A stretch of 35,234 nucleotides of DNA, taken from positions 1 through 35,234 of the forward strand of contig CALKWU010000046.1 of assembly GCA_938004015.1 (NCBI GenBank), in the 5' to 3' direction. Source of the stretch: an uncultured Oceanobacillus sp. (lineage in GTDB: Bacteria; Bacillota; Bacilli; Bacillales; Amphibacillaceae). This document shows, one piece after another, positions 15,211-21,727 of this stretch; within the stretch, counting starts at the first letter, position 1, and every line of letters begins with the position of its first letter. The position numbers and the translations under genes are program-made. The notes under the pieces were generated by a model. The model was given only the letters and a program-made list of their open reading frames with translations, ran no database searches and was not told the DNA's origin.

Positions 15211-16326
15211 TTATGATGTTTTTCCGTTGATGACATGGTAGAGCCATCGGAAAACTCCGGCTTCATGGAATCCTTTGATGAGGACAATCGCAAAAGGTGC
15301 GATGAACAGGCCGAGGACACCCCAAATTTTGAAACCGATATATGCAGTGCTGAGCCATATGAGGGGATGAATCGCCATATGGACGGAAAAAACTTTCGGT
15401 TCCAACAGTTGTCTCGCCATGACGACAATTGCGTAAACGATTGCCAAACCGATGGTGAGAGGATATGCTCCGGATAAAAACGAAAAGATGATCCACGGAA
15501 TAAAGATCAATCCTGTTCCGAGGAAAGGAATCAAATCGACAAGGATTGTGAACAGGGCAATCGTCAATGCATGTTCGACCCGGATGAGGAAAAGTCCGGT
15601 AAGAATCAAGAGAAAAGAGATGAACACTAAAATCAATTGGGCTCTGACATATCCTAATGTCGTTCTTTTCACATGGAACATGATGTCGAAAAGTTTTTCC
15701 GTCACTTTTTCAGGAATATGTTTCCGAGTGGCTGTTGTCACCCGTGGAAAATCGGCTGATAATAGGAAACCGGCAAACAAAATGAAAAATATGGCGGCGA
15801 AGGATTCCGGAATAAAAGAAAGACTGCTTGGAATCGCAAATAAAATGTGTTGGAAAAATTCGCCGACGGCACTCGCTGCATGTTGGAAAACATTGCCGAT
15901 GGATTCTTGCAGGAACCAATCGTCTTCTGTTGCAAATTGGTTGAAAATCGTCAAAACCCGGTTGACGACAGGAACGACGGTTGATTGTAAAAAGTTTTCG
16001 ATAATTGCTCCGAATTGTTGCAGTTTGCCAGGAAGCACTTCTGCCAAAAAGACAATTCCATCATAGATTTCCGTAATGATGAGAATGAGGAAACCGATGA
16101 CGACCGTCATAAAGCTTAGTAAAACAATAAAACTGGCAAATGGCCGCGGAAATTTCAAATAATGTTCCAATTTGCGGACACCGGGTTCCATCCAGTTTGC
16201 CAACAAAATGGCGGTTCCAATCGGGATGAGTATGGACAATGTATGTCGGATGATGAAAAAGAGGCAGCCACTGACGATTAAAATGATGCAAACTTTCCAT
16301 ATTTTTGTTAAAATTGGCTTGTCCAT
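15211..16326 (-). CDS. ytvI: YtvI, sporulation-associated AI-2E family membrane protein
   Basis: A 371-residue polytopic membrane protein of the AI-2E (PerM) superfamily. About seven to eight membrane segments are visible, starting with KVCIILIVSGCLFFIIRHTL and ILIPIGTAILLANWM. A long extracytoplasmic stretch (about 95-170) is followed by the conserved C-terminal part DLIPFLGTGLIFIPW and RQLLEPKVF with HPLIWLSTAYIG. Position after pyk and length match B. subtilis YtvI, annotated as a sporulation integral membrane protein; its substrate is unknown. The ATG has the SD GGAGG 7 nt upstream on the minus strand. It is convergent with pyk and divergent from citZ. I saw no convincing sporulation promoter upstream. 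Confidence 0.85.
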   Translation of the reverse strand: MDKPILTKIWKVCIILIVSGCLFFIIRHTLSILIPIGTAILLANWMEPGVRKLEHYLKFPRPFASFIVLLSFMTVVIGFLILIITEIYDGIVFLAEVLPGKLQQFGAIIENFLQSTVVPVVNRVLTIFNQFATEDDWFLQESIGNVFQHAASAVGEFFQHILFAIPSSLSFIPESFAAIFFILFAGFLLSADFPRVTTATRKHIPEKVTEKLFDIMFHVKRTTLGYVRAQLILVFISFLLILTGLFLIRVEHALTIALFTILVDLIPFLGTGLIFIPWIIFSFLSGAYPLTIGLAIVYAIVVMARQLLEPKVFSVHMAIHPLIWLSTAYIGFKIWGVLGLFIAPFAIVLIKGFHEAGVFRWLYHVINGKTS

Positions 16327-16419
16327 AAAAAATCCTCCGAGTCTATTATTCTTCCTATACTTATGAGTATTTTCGGAAAATAGACATAAAAATTAGGATT
16401 CCAACGCTATTTTCCAGTA

Positions 16420-16433
16420 TTTAAACGCTTTCA
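16420..16433 (-). promoter_or_regulatory. cre box (CcpA site) at citZ promoter
   Basis: On the minus strand TGAAAGCGTTTAAA fits the cre consensus TGWAANCGNTNWCA at 13 of 14 positions. It ends one base before the proposed citZ -35, fitting carbon catabolite control of citrate synthase by CcpA as known for B. subtilis citZ. Confidence 0.6.
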
Positions 16434-16434
16434 A

Positions 16435-16463
16435 TTCATTTTAGGCGTCTTTTCCATTATAAT
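16435..16463 (+). promoter_or_regulatory. Probable sigma-A promoter of citZ-icd
   Basis: A perfect TATAAT at 16458-16463 has the weak -35 TTCATT (16435-16440) at a 17-bp spacing. The citZ leader would then be about 120 nt long. Confidence 0.5.
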
Positions 16464-16482
16464 GATTGTTGGGGAGGACAAT

Positions 16483-16557
16483 ATGATTGGACAGATAAAC
16501 ATAAAATTCCAACAATCAAACAGTCAAAGAAATATGATCATATTGTCAAAAGAGTGA
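16483..16557 (+). CDS. Candidate 24-residue leader peptide upstream of citZ
   Basis: An ATG at 16483 preceded by GGGGAGG (16471-16477) with 5-nt spacing opens a 24-codon frame (MIGQINIKFQQSNSQRNMI, then ILSKE) ending at TGA 16555-16557, 31 bp before citZ. The SD is as strong as those of the major genes here. The peptide is not recognised and has no run of one amino acid that would suggest attenuation. It may be a leader ORF or a chance combination. Confidence 0.3.
   Translation: MIGQINIKFQQSNSQRNMIILSKE
16531..16544. promoter_or_regulatory. 14-bp perfect palindrome in citZ leader
   Basis: AATATGATCATATT is a perfect 14-bp palindrome. Its half AATATGAT occurs again at 16480-16487, 51 bp upstream. 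It could be an operator of an unassigned regulator; it does not fit the CcpC pattern ATAA-N7-TTAT that I know for citZ. Confidence 0.35.
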
Positions 16558-16588
16558 ACAAAACTACAGAGAAAAGGAGAGGGTCATT

Positions 16589-17710
16589 ATGACGACATCA
16601 ACAAAGGGGTTGGAAGGAGTAGTAGCTGCCGAGTCCTCGATCAGCTCGATTATCGATGATCAACTTACTTATGTCGGGATTCCGATTGATGACTTAACTG
16701 AGAATGCTAGTTTTGAAGAAGTCGTTTATTTGCTTTGGCATCAAAAACTTCCGAATAAGACAGAATTGGAAGACCTTCGGAAAGCGCTTGCAGAGCATAT
16801 GAAAGTTCCTGATGCATTGATCGACCATTTCAAATCGTATGATCTCAAGTCTGTCCATCCGATGGCTGCGCTACGTACAGCCGTTTCATATATGTCCTTG
16901 TTCGATGAAGAAGCAGACCAATCAGACAGAGAAACGAATTTGAAGCGTGCCATCCGTATCCAAGGATTGATGGCTGCGATTGTGACGGCATTTTCCCGAA
17001 TGCGTAACGGAAAAGAACCAGTGCAACCGAAACCGGACTATACGTATGCAGAAAACTTCATCTACATGTTGAACGGCAGAGAGCCGAATGAAATCGAAGT
17101 GGAAGCGATCGATAAGGCGCTCGTCCTACATGCCGACCATGAATTGAACGCTTCAACATTCACTGCTCGTGTTTGTGTAGCGACATTATCCGATATGTAT
17201 TCCGGAATCACTGCCGCAATCGGCGCATTGAAAGGGCCGCTTCACGGTGGAGCGAATGAACAAGTGATGAAAATGCTCACGGAAATCGGTGAAGTGGAAA
17301 ACGCGATTCCTTACGTAGAAGAAAAACTTGCAAACAAAGAGAAAATCATGGGTATGGGACACCGGGTATACCGGAAAGGCGACCCGCGTGCGAAACATTT
17401 GAAGAAGATGTCCGAACAATTGACGAAGCTTGTAGGAGAAGAGAAATGGTACGAAATGAGCGTGAAAATTGAAGAGTACATCAAGAAAGAAAAAGGATTG
17501 CCTGCGAACGTCGACTTTTACAGTGCATCCGTATACCACTGCTTAGGTATCGACCATGACTTGTTCACACCGATTTTCGCTATGAGCCGGACGTCCGGAT
17601 GGATTGCCCATATTCTCGAACAATATGAAAACAACCGCTTGATTCGTCCGCGTGCCGAGTATGTCGGGCCGAAACACGTAAAATTTGTTCCGCTTGAAAA
17701 TCGTGAGTAA
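16589..17710 (+). CDS. citZ: CitZ, citrate synthase
   Basis: A 373-residue citrate synthase condensing oxaloacetate and acetyl-CoA, the entry to the citric acid cycle. The catalytic triad is visible: His219 (GPLHGGANEQV), His258 (MGHRVYRKGDPRA) and Asp309 (NVDFYSASVYH). Length and sequence fit the Gram-positive CitZ group. SD AAAGGAGAGGG precedes the ATG. A cre box lies at the promoter and a leader with a small ORF lies between promoter and gene. It is followed by icd after 86 bp, as in B. subtilis. Confidence 0.96.
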   Translation: MTTSTKGLEGVVAAESSISSIIDDQLTYVGIPIDDLTENASFEEVVYLLWHQKLPNKTELEDLRKALAEHMKVPDALIDHFKSYDLKSVHPMAALRTAVSYMSLFDEEADQSDRETNLKRAIRIQGLMAAIVTAFSRMRNGKEPVQPKPDYTYAENFIYMLNGREPNEIEVEAIDKALVLHADHELNASTFTARVCVATLSDMYSGITAAIGALKGPLHGGANEQVMKMLTEIGEVENAIPYVEEKLANKEKIMGMGHRVYRKGDPRAKHLKKMSEQLTKLVGEEKWYEMSVKIEEYIKKEKGLPANVDFYSASVYHCLGIDHDLFTPIFAMSRTSGWIAHILEQYENNRLIRPRAEYVGPKHVKFVPLENRE

Positions 17711-17738
17711 TTAAGTTATAGATAGATAGTGGGAGTAG

Positions 17739-17766
17739 GAATAGCTGGATCCTTATCCAGCTATTC
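17739..17766 (+). other. 12-bp hairpin between citZ and icd
   Basis: GAATAGCTGGAT (17739-17750) and ATCCAGCTATTC (17755-17766) form a perfect 12-bp stem with a CCTT tetraloop. No T-run follows, so it is more likely an mRNA processing or stability element, or a weak attenuator, than a full terminator. Confidence 0.6.
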
Positions 17767-17796
17767 TTAATGAAAATACATAGGAGGTTGTGTTGA

Positions 17797-19065
17797 ATGA
17801 CACAGGGAGAAAAGGTGACAGTAGAAAACGGGAAGTTGAACGTGCCTGACCGGCCGATCATCCCATTCATCGAAGGGGACGGCACTGGTCCGGATATTTG
17901 GGCTGCAGCAAGTCGTGTAATCGATGCAGCTGTGGAGAAAGCTTACAATGGTAAAAAGAAAATCGAATGGCTCGAAGTCTACGCAGGAGAAAAAGCTTAC
18001 AATAAATTCGGCGAATGGCTCCCGCAAGATACGTTGGATAAAATCGATGAATACAAAATCGCAATCAAAGGACCTTTAACGACACCAATCGGCGGAGGAT
18101 TCCGTTCCTTGAACGTTGCTTTACGTCAAGAATTGGACTTGTACACTTGCTTACGTCCGGTACGCCATTACAAAGGGGTCCCTTCTCCGGTGAAACGTCC
18201 TCAAGACGTCGATATGGCTGTTTTCCGCGAAAACACGGAAGACATTTATGCTGGAATCGAATGGGAAAAAGGTTCCGATGAAGTGAAAAAAGTAATCGAA
18301 TTCTTGCAAAACGAAATGGGCGTCAAAAACATCCGTTTCCCAGAAACGTCCGGAATCGGAATTAAACCTGTTTCTGAAGAAGGAACAAAACGCCTCGTCC
18401 GCGCTGCCATCCAATATGCCATCAAAGAGGGACGGAAGAGTGTTACGCTTGTACATAAAGGTAACATTATGAAGTTCACGGAAGGTGCATTCAAGCAGTG
18501 GGGTTACGAAGTAGCGGAAGAAGAATTCGGCGATAAAGTGTTCACTTGGGCGGAATATGACCGCATTGCCGAAAAAGAAGGCAAGGAAGCGGCCAACAAA
18601 GCACAAGACGAAGCAGTTGCAGCCGGTAAAATCATCATCAAAGATGCGATTGCGGATATTTTCTTGCAACAAATCCTCACTCGCCCGAAAGAGTTCGACG
18701 TCATTGCGACAATGAACTTGAACGGGGATTACATCTCTGATGCTTTAGCTGCACAAGTAGGTGGAATCGGTATCGCTCCAGGAGCGAACATCAACTATGA
18801 AACTGGTCATGCGATCTTTGAAGCGACCCATGGTACTGCTCCGAAGTACGCTGGCTTGGATAAAGTGAATCCATCTTCTGTCATCTTGTCCGCTGTACTC
18901 ATGCTTGAGCACTTAGGCTGGAACGAAGCGGCAGACTTGGTGACTGCATCGATGGATATGACGATCGAATCCAAAGTCGTCACGTATGACTTCGCACGCC
19001 TCATGGATGATGCGAAAGAAGTCAAATGCTCCGAATTCGCAGACGAGCTGATTAAAAACCTATAA
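17797..19065 (+). CDS. icd: Icd, NADP-dependent isocitrate dehydrogenase
   Basis: A 422-residue isocitrate dehydrogenase converting isocitrate to 2-oxoglutarate, CO2 and NADPH. Visible are the N-terminal IPFIEGDGTGPDIW, the substrate loop GGFRSLNVALRQELDLY with Ser104 (the position of the phosphorylatable serine in E. coli), RENTEDIYAGIEW, the metal/clasp regions and the nucleotide loop FEATHGTAPKYAG (NADP type). SD TAGGAGG precedes the ATG. In B. subtilis mdh follows icd; here a long inverted repeat and then phoP follow instead. Confidence 0.95.
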   Translation: MTQGEKVTVENGKLNVPDRPIIPFIEGDGTGPDIWAAASRVIDAAVEKAYNGKKKIEWLEVYAGEKAYNKFGEWLPQDTLDKIDEYKIAIKGPLTTPIGGGFRSLNVALRQELDLYTCLRPVRHYKGVPSPVKRPQDVDMAVFRENTEDIYAGIEWEKGSDEVKKVIEFLQNEMGVKNIRFPETSGIGIKPVSEEGTKRLVRAAIQYAIKEGRKSVTLVHKGNIMKFTEGAFKQWGYEVAEEEFGDKVFTWAEYDRIAEKEGKEAANKAQDEAVAAGKIIIKDAIADIFLQQILTRPKEFDVIATMNLNGDYISDALAAQVGGIGIAPGANINYETGHAIFEATHGTAPKYAGLDKVNPSSVILSAVLMLEHLGWNEAADLVTASMDMTIESKVVTYDFARLMDDAKEVKCSEFADELIKNL

Positions 19066-19080
19066 TTGCACAACTAAAAT

Positions 19081-19296
19081 TGGGACAAAACGAAAGAGAA
19101 CCGAACAACTCAAATGGAGCTTAACCCCCGCTCCTAAAAATTACTTCGCTTTCCGGGGCGGCTGGTGAGCCTCCTCAGACGCTAGGCGTCTTGCGGGATC
19201 TTACCTAGGCCTTAGCTCCCCCAGGAGTCTCCGTAATTTTTAGGAGCTGGTGTGGTGAGTTGTTCGGATTTTTTTATTCTGAAACGTTTTGTCCCA
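19081..19296. repeat. Long multi-arm inverted-repeat element after icd
   Basis: Three nested perfect arm pairs are seen: TGGGACAAAACG (19081-19092) with 19285-19296; CCGAACAACTCA (19101-19112) with 19256-19267; and GCTCCTAAAAATTAC (19130-19144) with 19233-19247. The centre has a small hairpin AGACGC-TAG-GCGTCT (19178-19192) and GC-rich segments including CGCTTTCCG, GGTGAGCCTCCTC and AGGAGTCTCCG. I have met this core as a dispersed repeat in many Bacillaceae genomes, but cannot name it. It has no ORF. Its strong fold plus TTTTT after the outer arm could end icd transcription. Confidence 0.75.
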
Positions 19297-19567
19297 TTTT
19301 TGTACGATAAATTATACTTTTGTCAATTCAGTCGACATTCGATGATTTGATAACATGTACAAGCATTCAACCGATTTCTGATTTTCTAACGCTTTCTCTT
19401 TGTTCACTTCAAAATGACCTATTAAAACGAGTGTAGGGGTACTAATTTATTGTTAAATGTGTAAAGATTTCTTAATAATGAGTCTTTTATTGTCCGTTCT
19501 TTGCTTGGAAGTGTTAAAATGGAGATGATTGGGCAGATTATTAGTTGTAAGAGGAGACGGGGTACAA
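19297..19567. other. Intergenic region upstream of phoP
   Basis: No gene is seen here. An extended -10 lies near its end. A weak cre-like sequence (TTCTAACGCTTTCT, 19384-19397, 11 of 14 on the minus strand) is the only other signal; TTAACA-type PhoP direct repeats with 11-bp phasing were not found. Confidence 0.5.
19512..19520 (+). promoter_or_regulatory. Extended -10 promoter of phoPR
   Basis: TGTTAAAAT: TAAAAT at 19515-19520 with TGn extension. TTGTCC at 19490-19495 could be a -35 with a long 19-bp spacer. Confidence 0.45.
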
Positions 19568-20263
19568 ATGAGTCAAAAAATTCTTATTGTTGATGATGAA
19601 AAGCCGATCGTCACTTTATTGAAATATAATTTGGAAAAAGCGGGCTTTTCTACGGATGAAGTTTATGATGGCGTCGAAGCTGTCCGGAAGGCGGAAATGA
19701 ACGATTATGATTTGATCGTTTTGGACTTGATGCTGCCTGAAATGGACGGTATTGAAGTGTGCAAACATTTACGCAGCAATAAAATCGATACACCAATCCT
19801 CATGCTCACCGCAAAAGATGAGGAATTCGATAAAGTGCTCGGTTTGGAACTCGGCGCAGACGACTATTTGACGAAACCGTTCAGCCCGAAAGAAGTCATC
19901 GCCAGAATCAAAGCGATTTTAAGACGGACGGCAAAAGCGGAACAACAAAGTTTCAGTTCGATCGTCGTCGGGGACTTGACCATTTATCCTGAAAGGTATG
20001 AAGCGGAAAAAGGTGATGAAACGATTTCGTTCACCCGTAAGGAATTCGAACTTCTTTATTATCTCGCCAAAAATAAAGGGAAAGTCATATCACGCGACCA
20101 ATTGCTGAGCGGTGTCTGGGATTATGATTTTGTGGGGGATACCCGTATCGTCGATGTCCATATCAGCCATATCAGGGATAAAATTGAACCAGACACGAAA
20201 AATCCAATATACATTAAAACCGTTCGCGGTCTTGGATATAAAATGGAGGATCCGGCAAGATGA
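19568..20263 (+). CDS. phoP: PhoP, phosphate response regulator
   Basis: A 231-residue OmpR-family response regulator. The receiver domain (about 1-120) starts MSQKILIVDDEKPIVTLL with the acidic pair, the phosphoacceptor Asp in LIVLDLMLPEMDG, and the switch Thr and Lys in LMLTAKDEEFDK and DDYLTKPFSPKE. The winged helix (about 135-230) ends with TRIVDVHISHIRDKIE and TVRGLGYKMED. It controls phosphate-starvation genes in Bacillus. I chose the ATG at 19568 rather than a longer TTG start at 19529: homologues begin just before the KILIVDDE strand, and GAGGAG lies upstream. It overlaps phoR by four bases. Confidence 0.93.
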   Translation: MSQKILIVDDEKPIVTLLKYNLEKAGFSTDEVYDGVEAVRKAEMNDYDLIVLDLMLPEMDGIEVCKHLRSNKIDTPILMLTAKDEEFDKVLGLELGADDYLTKPFSPKEVIARIKAILRRTAKAEQQSFSSIVVGDLTIYPERYEAEKGDETISFTRKEFELLYYLAKNKGKVISRDQLLSGVWDYDFVGDTRIVDVHISHIRDKIEPDTKNPIYIKTVRGLGYKMEDPAR

Positions 20264-21621
20264 GCGGATCCTCTTTTAAAATATGGCTTTCCTACACGGC
20301 AAGTCTATTGCTCATTTTAGTGGTTGCTGGTTTGATCATCATGGCTTTTACGACAAACGTCTTCTTCTCGGTCATCGTTTTGACGGTAGTGTTCTTTTTC
20401 ATCGGTATGCTTTTTTTCCGTATCGTCAAAGATTATATCCAACCGATCGAAAAAGCTACGGAAACAGTTGAGGAAATTTCAAAAGGAAACTATCAAGCAC
20501 GTTTTTATCATACAGATAATCCATTGATTGGCGGTTTAAGTGAACATATCAACAATCTTGCCAGGGCGTTGACGGAATTTTCCCTGCAAGAACAAATCCA
20601 AGCGGAGCAACTGTCGACTCTCATCGATAATACGGAAAGCGGACTCGTCTTGCTTGATGAAAAAGGGTACATCCATTTGGTGAACCGGAAATTCATTGAT
20701 CTTTTCGGAAAAACGGAAAAAGATTATATCGGCTCATTGTACTACCGGGCGATGGAAAATGAAACCGTCGAAAAAACAGTGCAACAAGTATTTTTGTATG
20801 AAACGAAAGTGAAAGATTCGTTTAAACATGTCAGCGGCATCGATAACATGTACATCGAAATCACCGGAGCTCCGATCCTCGATGAACGGGATCATCTAAA
20901 AGGAGCGGTGCTTGTCCTTCATGACATTACAGAACTGAAAAAACTCGAAGGAATGCGGAAGGACTTTGTCGCCAACGTCTCCCATGAACTGCGGACACCG
21001 ATCACATCGATCAAAGGGTTTTCGGAAACGCTCCTCGATGGAGACATGCACGATACGGAGACGGTGAAACAATTTTTGCAAATCATCTACAACGAAAGCG
21101 ATCGGATCCAGCATTTGATCGAGGATTTGCTTGCCCTCTCCAAATTGGAAGGAGACAACTACCGCCTCGTTTTGCATAAGTTGAATGCATCGGAATTGGT
21201 CGAATCGTTGGCGCCCGCCCTCCAATATAAAGCGGAACAAAAACAAATCATGTTCACGACGAATGTGGAAGATATAGAAATCAAGGCAGATGAAGATCGG
21301 ATCAGTCAAGTGATCATCAACTTGGTCGACAATGCAATCAATTACACCCCGGAAAAAGGTTCTGTTTCCTTGAATGTTTATAAAGAGGATGCGAAAGTGA
21401 AGATTGAAGTGTCCGACACGGGAATCGGCATCCCGGAAAAAGAACTGCCCCGTATATTTGAACGGTTTTACCGCATCGATAAAGCCCGTTCACGTGAATC
21501 GGGCGGGACAGGTCTCGGACTTGCCATCGTGAAACATATCGTCGAAGTCCACGACGGAGAAATTTTAATTGACAGTAAAGTCGATGAAGGTACGACGATC
21601 ACAGTTTGTCTGCCAACTTGA
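20260..21621 (+). CDS. phoR: PhoR, sensor histidine kinase with minimal extracytoplasmic part
   Basis: A 453-residue histidine kinase, partner of PhoP. Two membrane segments (about 8-29 and 32-54) are separated by only two to four residues. A HAMP linker (about 54-108), PAS domain (about 112-225), HisKA with the phospho-accepting His242 (FVANVSHELRTPITS) and HATPase_c with N, G1 and G2 boxes (NLVDNAINYTPE, VSDTGIGIP, GGTGLGLAIVKHIV) follow. B. subtilis PhoR is about 579 residues with a sizeable outer sensor domain, which is absent here, so sensing should occur in the membrane, in the cytoplasmic PAS or through partner proteins. Start ATG overlaps the phoP stop (ATGA), showing translational coupling. 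Confidence 0.9.
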   Translation: MSGSSFKIWLSYTASLLLILVVAGLIIMAFTTNVFFSVIVLTVVFFFIGMLFFRIVKDYIQPIEKATETVEEISKGNYQARFYHTDNPLIGGLSEHINNLARALTEFSLQEQIQAEQLSTLIDNTESGLVLLDEKGYIHLVNRKFIDLFGKTEKDYIGSLYYRAMENETVEKTVQQVFLYETKVKDSFKHVSGIDNMYIEITGAPILDERDHLKGAVLVLHDITELKKLEGMRKDFVANVSHELRTPITSIKGFSETLLDGDMHDTETVKQFLQIIYNESDRIQHLIEDLLALSKLEGDNYRLVLHKLNASELVESLAPALQYKAEQKQIMFTTNVEDIEIKADEDRISQVIINLVDNAINYTPEKGSVSLNVYKEDAKVKIEVSDTGIGIPEKELPRIFERFYRIDKARSRESGGTGLGLAIVKHIVEVHDGEILIDSKVDEGTTITVCLPT

Positions 21622-21636
21622 TAGCATTGAAATTCG

Positions 21637-21669
21637 GCATAAGCTCCAGCGGCTTATGCTTTTATTTTT
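21637..21669 (+). terminator. Terminator after phoPR
   Basis: GCATAAGC (21637-21644) pairs with GCTTATGC (21652-21659), loop 7 nt, followed by TTTTATTTTTT. Confidence 0.8.
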
Positions 21670-21685
21670 TCTTTTCCTATACCAA

Positions 21686-21694
21686 TGGTAAAAT
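21686..21694 (+). promoter_or_regulatory. Extended -10 promoter of polA
   Basis: TGGTAAAAT: TAAAAT at 21689-21694 with a TGn extension; no clear -35. The polA start is 33 bp downstream. Confidence 0.45.
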
Positions 21695-21727
21695 AAACGT
21701 AATGAGAAAGAAAATGGAGGTAGTCGG

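Noticed and set aside
16340..16400. Sigma-E promoter for ytvI
   Set aside because: CATAAGTA and nearby sequences fit the -10 pattern at too few positions and no -35 stands at the right distance.
19384..19397. cre-like sequence upstream of phoP
   Set aside because: Only 11 of 14 positions fit and the right arm is poor; reported only as a weak signal in the intergenic entry.
19441..19500. Possible PhoP boxes upstream of phoP (TTTACA and TTAACA on the minus strand)
   Set aside because: The hexamers are 9-10 bp apart rather than the 11-bp phased direct repeats of PhoP boxes, so the match is not convincing.
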